7,262 bases of DNA from contig JAHEFL010000074.1 in NCBI GenBank assembly GCA_024640205.1, forward strand, positions 1-7,262, read 5' to 3'. Of the stretch, positions 1-5,877 are shown in pieces. Under the pieces are notes generated by a model, which searched no databases, was not told the origin of the DNA, and saw only the letters and a program-made list of their open reading frames with translations. How positions within the stretch are numbered: position 1 is the stretch's first letter; each line of letters opens with the position of its first letter. Source of the DNA: Flavobacteriales bacterium (lineage in GTDB: Bacteria > Bacteroidota > Bacteroidia > Flavobacteriales_F > PHOS-HE28). Position numbers and translations under genes: made by a program.

Positions 1-119
1 TTGTGAATGAACGATCCGAAGGCAGCTGTATATCGAACGATATCCAACGGCGTCAGGCCCTCGCCGGGTGTACCTCCGATGGTGCCGCGTATCCCGGAGA
101 TGGATCGGATCAGTGTCAT
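1..119 (-). CDS. glmM: Phosphoglucosamine mutase, N-terminal fragment
   Basis: GlmM converts glucosamine-6-phosphate to glucosamine-1-phosphate in the cytosol, on the route to UDP-GlcNAc and peptidoglycan. Only the first 39 codons are in the window; the rest lies beyond the left edge. The visible protein begins MTLIRSISGIRGTIGG, then LTPLDIVRYTAAFGSFI. The SGIRGTIGG segment is the typical N-terminal signature of the Bacteroidota phosphoglucosamine/phosphomannomutase family. The phosphoserine loop and the metal-binding and sugar-binding loops are outside the window, so glucosamine versus mannose specificity cannot be decided from this piece; glmM is the usual assignment in this phylum. The ATG at 117-119 is the natural start because the family signature begins within a few residues. 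It is transcribed divergently from the TPR operon, with an exact TAnnTTTG element 47 bases upstream. Confidence 0.85.
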   Translation of the reverse strand, partial: MTLIRSISGIRGTIGGTPGEGLTPLDIVRYTAAFGSFIH

Positions 120-166
120 GGCTTTTTATCAGTTTAACGTGATGCCACCCATCCAGGGGAGCCGCA

Positions 167-174
167 CAAAACTA
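167..174 (-). promoter_or_regulatory. Bacteroidota -7 promoter element for glmM
   Basis: On the minus strand this reads TAGTTTTG, an exact match to the Bacteroidota sigma-ABfr -7 consensus TAnnTTTG. It ends 47 bases before the glmM ATG, leaving a leader of roughly 40 bases. I see no good -33 TTG/TTTG at the expected spacing; TTTC at 201-204 (minus strand) is the nearest and is slightly too far. Confidence 0.55.
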
Positions 175-286
175 TTCGTCCGTCAGGAAGCGATCCCGTG
201 GAAAGTGAACACGAGAATTCGAGGATCGTGCACCGCGACTTGTTCAAAATAGATGGGACCACATCTCGCCCCCGGTTAGAAGCGGC

Positions 287-294
287 TAATTTTG
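287..294 (+). promoter_or_regulatory. Bacteroidota -7 promoter element for the TPR operon
   Basis: The sequence TAATTTTG is an exact match to TAnnTTTG and ends 35 bases before the chosen ATG of the TPR gene at 330. Its position argues that the reading frame upstream of 330 (open back to 198) is not translated, which supports the internal start. No convincing -33 element is present 17-23 bases upstream. The rest of the 120-329 intergenic stretch shows no other recognisable element. Confidence 0.55.
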
Positions 295-329
295 CTGGAG
301 CAGCATGCGGACCGCAACGCTGCCGAAAC

Positions 330-1739
330 ATGAACGAAGGCCACCTCCCCTTACCCGACCGTGACGACCGGCAGGACTGTGTCGAGCGGTACGAGGCCAT
401 GCTCCATAAGAACGACCACTATTTCTTTGATGTGGAGGAGTTCGAAGTGATCATAGAGCACTATCTGGAGACCAACGAACTCCGCAAGGCCAAGGAGGTC
501 CTGGACTATTCCAGGGAGCAACATCCCGGATCGCTGGACCTGCTGTTCTGCGAGGCACATGTGATGATGAGCATGGGCAAGTTGAACCGGGCGTTGGAGG
601 TACTGGACATCATTGGCCGGATGGAGCCCTTCAACGAGGAGGTGCACCTGCACAAGGCCGGGATATACAGCCAGCTGAGGAACCACCGCCGCTCGATCGA
701 ACATTTCAAACGGGCCATTGAGCTGGCAGAGGAAGGATTGGACGATATTCATTTGGATCTGGCCTTTGAGTATGAGAATCTGGAGGCATTCGACCTGGCG
801 ATCGACTGCTTGAAGAAAGCCCTGGAATTGAATCCGGAGAACGAGGCGGTGATGTACGAACTCGCCTATTGCTACGAGCTGGCCGACGCACACGAGGCTG
901 CGGTCGTGTTCTTCCAGGAATTCACGAACGAGCATCCATACGCCTTCGTGGCGTGGTACAACCTGGGCAATGCCCTGGCCCGATCGGAACGGTTGACGGA
1001 AAGCAATGTGGCCTTGGATTATTGCATTGCCATTGAGGACGGTTTTACCTCGGCTTATTACAGCAAGGCACGGAACCTACTGGTACTCGGGGACCATGCC
1101 CAAGCAGTGGAGTGTTACAAGGAGACTGTGGAACATGATGGCCCACAGGCCATTACGTTCAGTTATATGGGTGAGTGCTACGAGAAGATGGGGCGATACG
1201 AGCAGGCCCTGATCCATTATGATCAGGCGCTGGCCTTGGACCCGAACTGGGTGGATGCATGGATCGGTCGCGGCGTGGTAAAGGACCTCCAAGGAAGAAG
1301 CGAGGAAGCGATCAAGGACCTGGAGGTGGCCGTGAAATTGGCACCGGAGAACAGTGATGCCTGGTCCTACCATGCAGCGGCGCACGCGAAGGCACTGCAC
1401 TTCGAGGATGCGCTGACCTCATACGAGCGTCTGAACTCTCTTGAGCCGGAGAACCTGGATGGATGGCTGGACCATTCCGAACTGCTCTTGAACCTGAAAA
1501 GCCCGGAAGCTGCACTGACCAAATTGCAGGAAGGCGAGTACGTCCATAAACTGGACCCTCGCTATCGATACCGCATGGTGAGCCTTATGTTGCGATCCGG
1601 CAAGGAGCAGCAGGCCTTGTTGGAGCTGGAGGAAGTATTGACCGTGGATCATGCGGGCCATACCATGCTGCTGGAGCACTTTCCTGCTGCGGCCCACATG
1701 CCGCAGATCATCCATTTGATGGAATTATACCGCCGATGA
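330..1739 (+). CDS. Tetratricopeptide repeat protein, first gene of operon
   Basis: This 469-residue protein is built almost entirely of tandem TPR helical hairpins, from about residue 35 to 430. They show the usual W/L-G-Y-A-F-A-P pattern, for example AWYNLGNALARSERLTES, SYMGECYEKMGRYEQALIHY and ALDPNWVDAWIGRGVVK. There is no signal peptide or membrane segment, so it is predicted to be a cytosolic scaffold or binding protein; its partner is unknown. The conserved-looking N-terminal block (RYEAMLHKNDHYFFDVEEF) and C-terminal block (LEHFPAAAHMPQIIHLMEL) resemble a Bacteroidota TPR family that I recognise by pattern but cannot name. The frame is open back to 198, but those 44 residues look non-coding and include the putative promoter at 287, so the ATG at 330 is preferred. 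No Shine-Dalgarno is visible, which is usual in this phylum. The stop overlaps the next gene by ATGA, implying co-translation with the phosphosulfolactate synthase gene. Confidence 0.85.
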   Translation: MNEGHLPLPDRDDRQDCVERYEAMLHKNDHYFFDVEEFEVIIEHYLETNELRKAKEVLDYSREQHPGSLDLLFCEAHVMMSMGKLNRALEVLDIIGRMEPFNEEVHLHKAGIYSQLRNHRRSIEHFKRAIELAEEGLDDIHLDLAFEYENLEAFDLAIDCLKKALELNPENEAVMYELAYCYELADAHEAAVVFFQEFTNEHPYAFVAWYNLGNALARSERLTESNVALDYCIAIEDGFTSAYYSKARNLLVLGDHAQAVECYKETVEHDGPQAITFSYMGECYEKMGRYEQALIHYDQALALDPNWVDAWIGRGVVKDLQGRSEEAIKDLEVAVKLAPENSDAWSYHAAAHAKALHFEDALTSYERLNSLEPENLDGWLDHSELLLNLKSPEAALTKLQEGEYVHKLDPRYRYRMVSLMLRSGKEQQALLELEEVLTVDHAGHTMLLEHFPAAAHMPQIIHLMELYRR

Positions 1740-2539
1740 ATTATTCCCTTACCCACATCCCCACCAGGACCGAAAAGGTGCGGGACGATGGGGTCACCAT
1801 GGTGATGGACAAGGGTATGTCCATGCGGCAGGCGGAGGATATGATCGGGTCCTGTGGTCATCTGGTCGATATCGTGAAACTGGGGTTCGGCACGTCGTTC
1901 ATCACGCCCAAGCTGAAGGAGAAGATCAAACTTTACCAGAAGGCGGATATGAAGGTGTACCTCGGAGGCACCCTTTTCGAGGCATTCGTAGCGCGTGGCA
2001 TGTTCAAGGACTACCGGAAACTCCTTGGCAAATTGGGATTGGATACGGCCGAGGTGAGCGACGGGTCCATCACGATGAGCACCAAGGAAAAATGCGGGTT
2101 CATCAGCACGCTGGCAAAGGATTTCACGGTATTGAGTGAAGTGGGCTCCAAGGAGACCGGGATCCTGATCAGCCCGGCCAAGTGGGTGCGCATGATGCGA
2201 ACGGAGCTGGACGCCGGAAGCTGGAAGGTGATCGCGGAAGCCCGGGAAAGCGGAACCGTGGGGATCTACCGACCGAGCGGCCATGCGCACACCGCCCTGG
2301 TGAACCGTATCCTGGCCAAGATCCCGGCGAAGGATATCCTCTGGGAAGCACCGCAGAAATCACAACAGGTCTGGTTCATCAAACAGATCGGCGCGAACGT
2401 GAACCTGGGGAATATCGCTGCCGAAGAGGTCATTCCATTGGAAACATTGCGTCTCGGGCTTCGTGGAGATACCTTTTTCCAATACCTGCCTGAGGAGCTT
2501 GCCGAAAAGTTGCGACAGGTCCCTGCCAACGGGAAGTGA
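1736..2539 (+). CDS. comA: Phosphosulfolactate synthase (ComA family)
   Basis: ComA enzymes add sulfite to phosphoenolpyruvate to give (R)-2-phospho-3-sulfolactate, known from methanogen coenzyme M synthesis and from sulfolactate formation in some bacteria. The family also includes plant Hsa32 proteins of other role. The 267-residue length and TIM-barrel motifs fit the family: DKG near residue 25, DIVKLGFGTS at 45-54, VYLGGTLFE at 74-82, AEVSDGSI at 105-112, and a late KQIGANVNLGNI segment. No signal peptide or membrane segment is seen. The gene is joined by 4-base overlaps to the TPR gene upstream (ATGA) and possibly to the next gene (GTGA). No comB, comC or comDE homologue lies in the window, so the product's fate is unknown. 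In Bacteroidota it might feed cysteate or sulfonolipid synthesis, but that is inference. Family assignment is strong; the exact in vivo reaction is less certain. Confidence 0.82.
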   Translation: MNYSLTHIPTRTEKVRDDGVTMVMDKGMSMRQAEDMIGSCGHLVDIVKLGFGTSFITPKLKEKIKLYQKADMKVYLGGTLFEAFVARGMFKDYRKLLGKLGLDTAEVSDGSITMSTKEKCGFISTLAKDFTVLSEVGSKETGILISPAKWVRMMRTELDAGSWKVIAEARESGTVGIYRPSGHAHTALVNRILAKIPAKDILWEAPQKSQQVWFIKQIGANVNLGNIAAEEVIPLETLRLGLRGDTFFQYLPEELAEKLRQVPANGK

Positions 2540-2577
2540 ACGGCACGGAGCTCGGCAGGAAACGTTTTCTTCGCATC

Positions 2578-3852
2578 ATGAACGCCCTTGCAACAAAGGA
2601 GATCGATCCTGCAGAGTTGAAACGCATGCGCGACGAAAATCGCCCGTTCCAATTGGTGGACATCAGGGAACCCTACGAAGCCGAGATCTGCACCCTTGGT
2701 GGAGACCTTATTCCTATGGGTGAGGTATTGGACCGATTAGGCGAGCTGCGCAAGGATGTACCTGTGGTGATGCATTGTCGCAGTGGAAGCAGAGCGACGG
2801 CCATGATCGAAGCACTCAGCAGTCGTTATGGCTTCACCAACCTGATCAACCTGAAAGGCGGTATCCTCGCCTATGCCCACTCCGCGATGAACCTGCGCGA
2901 CCGCATCAAGCTATACTTGAAGGGAATGGCCATGGGTGCCGCGGACACGGTGCCGGGGGTTTCGGGCGGGACGATCGCTTTCATTTCAGGTATTTATGAG
3001 GAGTTGATCGACTCGATCGGCAGCATTGGTTTCGAAACGCTTGTCACGCTCAGGAAACAGGGTGTCGCCGCTGCCTGGCGACAGATCAACGGCAATTTCC
3101 TGGTCACCCTGCTCGCGGGTATCGCTACCAGTATTGTGCTTCTCGTTCGTCCGATCACCTGGATGCTGAAGAACGAACCCGTTCTCTTATGGAGCTTCTT
3201 CTTCGGATTGATCGGTGCCAGTGTATGGCTTTGCGGAAGGCTGGTCCGTAAATGGACGGTGGGGCCTTTCATCGGATTCCTCATCGGGACCTGCGCGGCG
3301 ATCGCCGTGGGCCTGCTCAATGCCAGCCCCGGATCGGATGGACCTCTGTTCTTCTTCCTGGCCGGCTCCGTGGCGATCTGTGCCATGATACTACCAGGCA
3401 TCAGTGGATCGTTCATCCTCCTGTTGCTCGGTGCGTACGGGCCGGTGCTAAATGCAGTGAAGGAATTCGACCTGTCCATAATCGTTGTATTCGCCGCTGG
3501 TTGTGTGGTCGGCCTGATGGCCTTTTCGCGGCTGCTTGGTTGGATGTTCAACCACCATCACGATCTCACGGTCGCCTCGCTTTCAGGGTTCCTGTTGGGT
3601 TCATTGACGATCATTTGGCCCTGGAAGGAGGTCCGCAGCGTGAAAACAGTTCACTCAGGCCGACCGGACGAGCATCTGGAGCCCTTTCTTACCTCCAATG
3701 TCTGGCCATCGGATTTCAATGCGATCACCGAAATGGACACTCTGCTCGGTATCACGGATAAGGAGCCCCAAGTGTTCCTCGCCATCCTCCTGATGCTCTT
3801 CGGAGCCGCACTGCTGCTGGGCCTTGAATACGTGGGATCAGCGCGCCGATGA
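2578..3852 (+). CDS. Rhodanese domain fused to DUF368 (PopT-like) membrane protein
   Basis: This is an uninterrupted 424-residue frame with two parts. Residues 8-100 form a single-domain rhodanese: LVDIREPYE around residues 26-34, then the active loop CRSGSR with the presumed persulfide cysteine at residue 67, ending at LKGGILAYAH. From residue 104 (MNLRDRIKLYLKG) it is a full-length DUF368 protein with about seven or eight hydrophobic segments and the paired family motifs MGAADTVPGVSGGT (119-132) and ILPGISGSF (271-279). DUF368 members such as PopT were shown to translocate undecaprenyl phosphate across the cytoplasmic membrane. The rhodanese lacks the usual 8-10 residue tail after GGILA. 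I prefer the ATG at 2578 because it sits just before the first rhodanese strand. A GTG at 2536, overlapping the previous stop as GTGA, would add 14 residues and matches the junction style of this operon. The stop overlaps aroE by ATGA. Confidence 0.8.
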   Translation: MNALATKEIDPAELKRMRDENRPFQLVDIREPYEAEICTLGGDLIPMGEVLDRLGELRKDVPVVMHCRSGSRATAMIEALSSRYGFTNLINLKGGILAYAHSAMNLRDRIKLYLKGMAMGAADTVPGVSGGTIAFISGIYEELIDSIGSIGFETLVTLRKQGVAAAWRQINGNFLVTLLAGIATSIVLLVRPITWMLKNEPVLLWSFFFGLIGASVWLCGRLVRKWTVGPFIGFLIGTCAAIAVGLLNASPGSDGPLFFFLAGSVAICAMILPGISGSFILLLLGAYGPVLNAVKEFDLSIIVVFAAGCVVGLMAFSRLLGWMFNHHHDLTVASLSGFLLGSLTIIWPWKEVRSVKTVHSGRPDEHLEPFLTSNVWPSDFNAITEMDTLLGITDKEPQVFLAILLMLFGAALLLGLEYVGSARR

Positions 3853-4580
3853 AGATCTTCGGACTGATCGGACGATCGTTGGGGCATAGCTTCAGCCAGC
3901 GCTGGTTCACCGATAAATTCAAGCAGGAAGGACTGGAGTTCCATCGCTATGACCTCTTCGAATTGTCGGATGTGGAGGAATTGATCGCCTTGCTGCGCGA
4001 TACTTCCGGATTGAGCGGATTGAATGTCACGATCCCGTACAAACGCACGGTGATGCCTTTGCTCGACGAGATCGACCCCATGGCTGCGGCCGTGGGAGCT
4101 GTGAACACCATTGCGCTGAGGGATGGCCGCACGATCGGATACAATACGGATGTGGCAGGTTTCAGGGGAACACTTCTACCGATGCTCCAAGGCAGCAAGC
4201 CACGTGCGCTGGTCCTTGGGAGTGGCGGGGCCAGCAGAGCGGTCGCATTCGTCTTGCGTGAGCAGGGGATCAAATTCCGCGTGGTAAGCCGCAGCCGCGA
4301 GCGTGGTGACCTGACCTGGGACCTTCTGGACCCCACGGTCGTCAAGGTGAGCAAATTGATCATCAACACCACGCCGCTCGGAATGCACCCTGAAGTGGAT
4401 GCGTGCCCAGATCTTCCATACGATGCGATCGGACCTGACCACCTGTTGATGGATCTCATTTACAACCCCGGGAAGACCTCGTTCCTGAGGCAAGGTGAAG
4501 CACATGGTGCCAGCACAGTGAACGGCCAATCCATGCTCGAACTTCAAGCGGAAGAGGCCTGGCGCATCTGGAATTCATAG
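3849..4580 (+). CDS. aroE: Shikimate dehydrogenase (NADP-dependent)
   Basis: AroE reduces 3-dehydroshikimate to shikimate with NADPH in the cytosolic chorismate pathway. The 243-residue protein is complete and at the short end of the family. Shikimate-binding residues are visible: GHSFS (Ser14, Ser16), NVTIPYK ending in catalytic Lys65, GAVNT at 83-87 and YNTD with catalytic Asp101. The Rossmann glycine loop LGSGGAS lies at 123-129, followed by NTTPLGM, DLIYNPGKT and the C-terminal NGQSMLELQAEEAW. Its arginine-containing VVSRSRER segment after the second Rossmann strand suits NADP. It is the last gene of the operon, translationally coupled to the DUF368 fusion through ATGA, and faces a convergent minus-strand gene only 32 bases away. 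Nothing is missing from the active site. Confidence 0.95.
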   Translation: MKIFGLIGRSLGHSFSQRWFTDKFKQEGLEFHRYDLFELSDVEELIALLRDTSGLSGLNVTIPYKRTVMPLLDEIDPMAAAVGAVNTIALRDGRTIGYNTDVAGFRGTLLPMLQGSKPRALVLGSGGASRAVAFVLREQGIKFRVVSRSRERGDLTWDLLDPTVVKVSKLIINTTPLGMHPEVDACPDLPYDAIGPDHLLMDLIYNPGKTSFLRQGEAHGASTVNGQSMLELQAEEAWRIWNS

Positions 4581-4612
4581 CCGCACGGGTCCTCTGAATT
4601 CCTTCGAGGGCT

Positions 4613-4873
4613 TCAGGAGCCGTTGAAGAGATCCCCGGGGTCCAACTTCACATATTCGCTGAGCTGGTCATCGTTCCTGGCCACTTCGATCCATTCCACG
4701 TAGTTCAGGCCCAGCCTCATCCATAATTCGCAGAAGTATCCTTCCATCGCATACAGGTGCACCCGGTGCCCGCCGTGTTGCCGGGAACCCAAATAGTTCC
4801 CATGGATACGCACCAGTTCAAGTCGCTCCGACAAGGGCCGGGCCATGAAGCGCCGTGCAGCCATATCATCCAT
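4613..4873 (-). CDS. Small conserved hypothetical protein
   Basis: This encodes 86 residues with no signal peptide or membrane segment. The middle and C-terminal parts are aromatic and acidic: RIHGNYLGSRQHGGHRVHLY, MEGYFCELWMRLGLNYVEW, then EVARNDDQLSEYV and a terminal DPGDLF. I recognise this pattern as resembling short Bacteroidota hypothetical proteins but cannot assign a function. The ATG at 4871-4873 is chosen because it shares its A with the stop of the upstream small membrane protein gene (TGATG), a classic coupling arrangement. A GTG at 4874-4876 would add one residue, and ATGs at 4859-4861 and 4844-4846 would give shorter products starting closer to the conserved part. It is the second gene of a two-gene unit and converges on aroE. 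Confidence 0.7.
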   Translation of the reverse strand: MDDMAARRFMARPLSERLELVRIHGNYLGSRQHGGHRVHLYAMEGYFCELWMRLGLNYVEWIEVARNDDQLSEYVKLDPGDLFNGS

Positions 4874-5034
4874 CACCTCGTGCAGGCGCGGACGATCATC
4901 ACAACGATGCAGAACAGGAATAGGAACAGGCTGATGCGGTTCACGCCATGCATGAAGCGTAAACTCGAACTCTTGTCCGACGGGCCACGCAAGCTGACCG
5001 GGTTCAGGTAATGGAGTATGCGCTTCAGGAACAT
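4873..5034 (-). CDS. Small single-pass membrane protein, DUF6728-like
   Basis: This short frame encodes 53 residues. It begins MFLKRILHYLNPVSLRG, continues with a polar linker and RFMHGVNRIS, and ends in one hydrophobic segment (about residues 35-48, LFLFLFCIVVMIV) followed by RACTR. The basic residues before the helix and the short basic tail suggest a single membrane span; orientation cannot be fixed. The YLNP...MHGVNRIS...VR pattern matches my memory of the DUF6728 family of Flavobacteriales small proteins, whose function is unknown; this family name should be confirmed by a profile search. Coding status is supported by the overlap of its TGA with the ATG of the next gene (TGATG) and by filling what would otherwise be a gap. 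A GGATC-TTCT-GATCC hairpin lies just upstream of its ATG. Confidence 0.72.
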   Translation of the reverse strand: MFLKRILHYLNPVSLRGPSDKSSSLRFMHGVNRISLFLFLFCIVVMIVRACTR

Positions 5035-5041
5035 GGCGTAA

Positions 5042-5055
5042 GGATCTTCTGATCC
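5042..5055. repeat. Short inverted repeat in small-protein gene leader
   Basis: GGATC and GATCC (5042-5046, 5051-5055) are perfect 5-base arms around a TTCT loop, 7 bases upstream of the ATG of the 53-residue protein. In that mRNA it could fold next to the start codon. The arms are short, and GATC is very common in this window, so chance is possible. Confidence 0.3.
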
Positions 5056-5084
5056 GTTCTTAGGGTGGTGAAGTTATAACGACG

Positions 5085-5104
5085 CTGATCCCACGCGGGA
5101 TCGG
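5085..5104. repeat. Inverted repeat between divergent genes
   Basis: Arms CTGATCCC (5085-5092) and GGGATCGG (5097-5104) surround a 4-base ACGC loop; six pairs are perfect, one is G-T, and the outer one is C-G. It lies between the divergent 53-residue protein gene and mnmD. It has no T-tract in either direction, so it is not a standard terminator; an operator or leader hairpin is possible. No exact TAnnTTTG was found in this 117-base region; TATTTTCG at 5135-5142 is one mismatch away on the plus strand. Confidence 0.35.
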
Positions 5105-5151
5105 GGGATCATACACCAGTGCGAACACCGGATCTATTTTCGTGTGAAGCA

Positions 5152-5877
5152 ATGGATCCTGCGGAACAACCGACCAAAGTGACCAACTCGGAACAGAGCA
5201 AGTTCGACGGACCCATTCCGTACCGAACGAGGGATGGTTCCCTCACACTCCAATGCCTCTCCCCTGCCGTATTCTATCACAGCGTACATGGCGCCGTGCA
5301 GGAAAGCACGCATGTGTTCATTCGTGCCGGGCTGGAACAGGCCAGGAGCACTCCGATCGGAATTCTGGAGGTCGGGTTGGGAACCGGCTTGAACCTGCTG
5401 CTCACCTGGATCCGATGCCTGGAAGGCAAGTGCACCGTGGACTATACAGCATTGGAACCATTCCCGCTCGAAACCGGCTTGCTGAACGCGCTCGGCTACT
5501 GCGAGGAATTGGGATGGCCTGGATTGCACAAGACATACATGCAAATGATGACGGGGTCTTCGGATACCTGGCACGAAGCCGAAGGTGGGTTTCGATGTCG
5601 TCGGTTTGCGCAGCCTGTACAGTCGTTCACGGGATCCGGCTCCTTTGACCTGATCTACTTCGATCCGTTCGGGCCCAGGACCCATCCGGAAATGTGGAGC
5701 AAGGAGGTGTTTGACAGAATGTACGATGCCCTGGTGTGCGGCGGGTCCTTGGTGACCTATTGTGCTCAAGGCGATGTACGCCGCACCATGATCAACGTGG
5801 GATTCGTCGTGGAGCGCCTCGAGGGGCCACCGGGAAAGCGGGAGATGTTACGCGCCTCGAAACCGACCGCATCATGA
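5152..5877 (+). CDS. mnmD: tRNA (mnm5s2U34) methyltransferase MnmD
   Basis: MnmD is the stand-alone form of the methyltransferase half of MnmC. It uses SAM to methylate 5-aminomethyl-(2-thio)uridine at tRNA position 34 to the mnm5 form. The 241-residue protein carries the SAM-binding loop ILEVGLGTGLN (about residues 71-81), the acidic ALEPFP strand end near residue 100, the family hallmark FDPFGPRTHPEMW starting near residue 170, and the C-terminal TYCAQGDVRRT and GPPGKREMLRA blocks typical of this family. No FAD oxidase (MnmC2) domain is attached. A GTG at 5119 would add 11 residues that look unlike family N-termini; the ATG at 5152 is preferred. The stop overlaps the Nudix gene by ATGA, so the two are probably co-translated. 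Assignment is firm. Confidence 0.9.
   Translation: MDPAEQPTKVTNSEQSKFDGPIPYRTRDGSLTLQCLSPAVFYHSVHGAVQESTHVFIRAGLEQARSTPIGILEVGLGTGLNLLLTWIRCLEGKCTVDYTALEPFPLETGLLNALGYCEELGWPGLHKTYMQMMTGSSDTWHEAEGGFRCRRFAQPVQSFTGSGSFDLIYFDPFGPRTHPEMWSKEVFDRMYDALVCGGSLVTYCAQGDVRRTMINVGFVVERLEGPPGKREMLRASKPTAS

Noticed and set aside
198..329. N-terminal extension of the TPR protein from 198
   Set aside because: The 44 extra residues show no repeat or family pattern, and the stretch contains the exact TAnnTTTG element at 287; the ATG at 330 fits better.
351..935. 194-residue open frame on the minus strand opposite the TPR gene
   Set aside because: It lies fully antisense to a clear TPR coding frame and shows no domain pattern; long antisense frames are expected in GC-rich coding DNA.
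1649..2290. 213-residue minus-strand open frame spanning the TPR/comA junction
   Set aside because: Antisense to two well-supported genes with low-complexity, His/Arg-rich composition and no recognisable domain.
2994..3551. 185-residue minus-strand open frame opposite DUF368
   Set aside because: Antisense shadow of the membrane protein coding frame.
4571..4601. Two GAATTC copies 25 bases apart near the aroE end
   Set aside because: Short common hexamers with no flanking similarity; no sign of a repeat or insertion.
4592..4619. Possible bidirectional terminator between aroE and the convergent small gene
   Set aside because: CTCTGAA and TTCAGGAG can pair with one bulge around a 13-base loop, but the stem is weak, there is no T-tract, and it includes the stop codon of the minus-strand gene.
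5119..5151. GTG start for mnmD at 5119
   Set aside because: The 11 added residues do not look like family N-termini, and an ATG at 5152 gives a normal MnmD length; still possible.
5134..5769. 211-residue minus-strand open frame opposite mnmD
   Set aside because: Antisense to a firmly identified gene; no family features.
5736..5873. Upstream start for the Nudix protein at 5736
   Set aside because: The extra 46 residues overlap the conserved C-terminus of MnmD in another frame; the ATGA-coupled start at 5874 fits the family.
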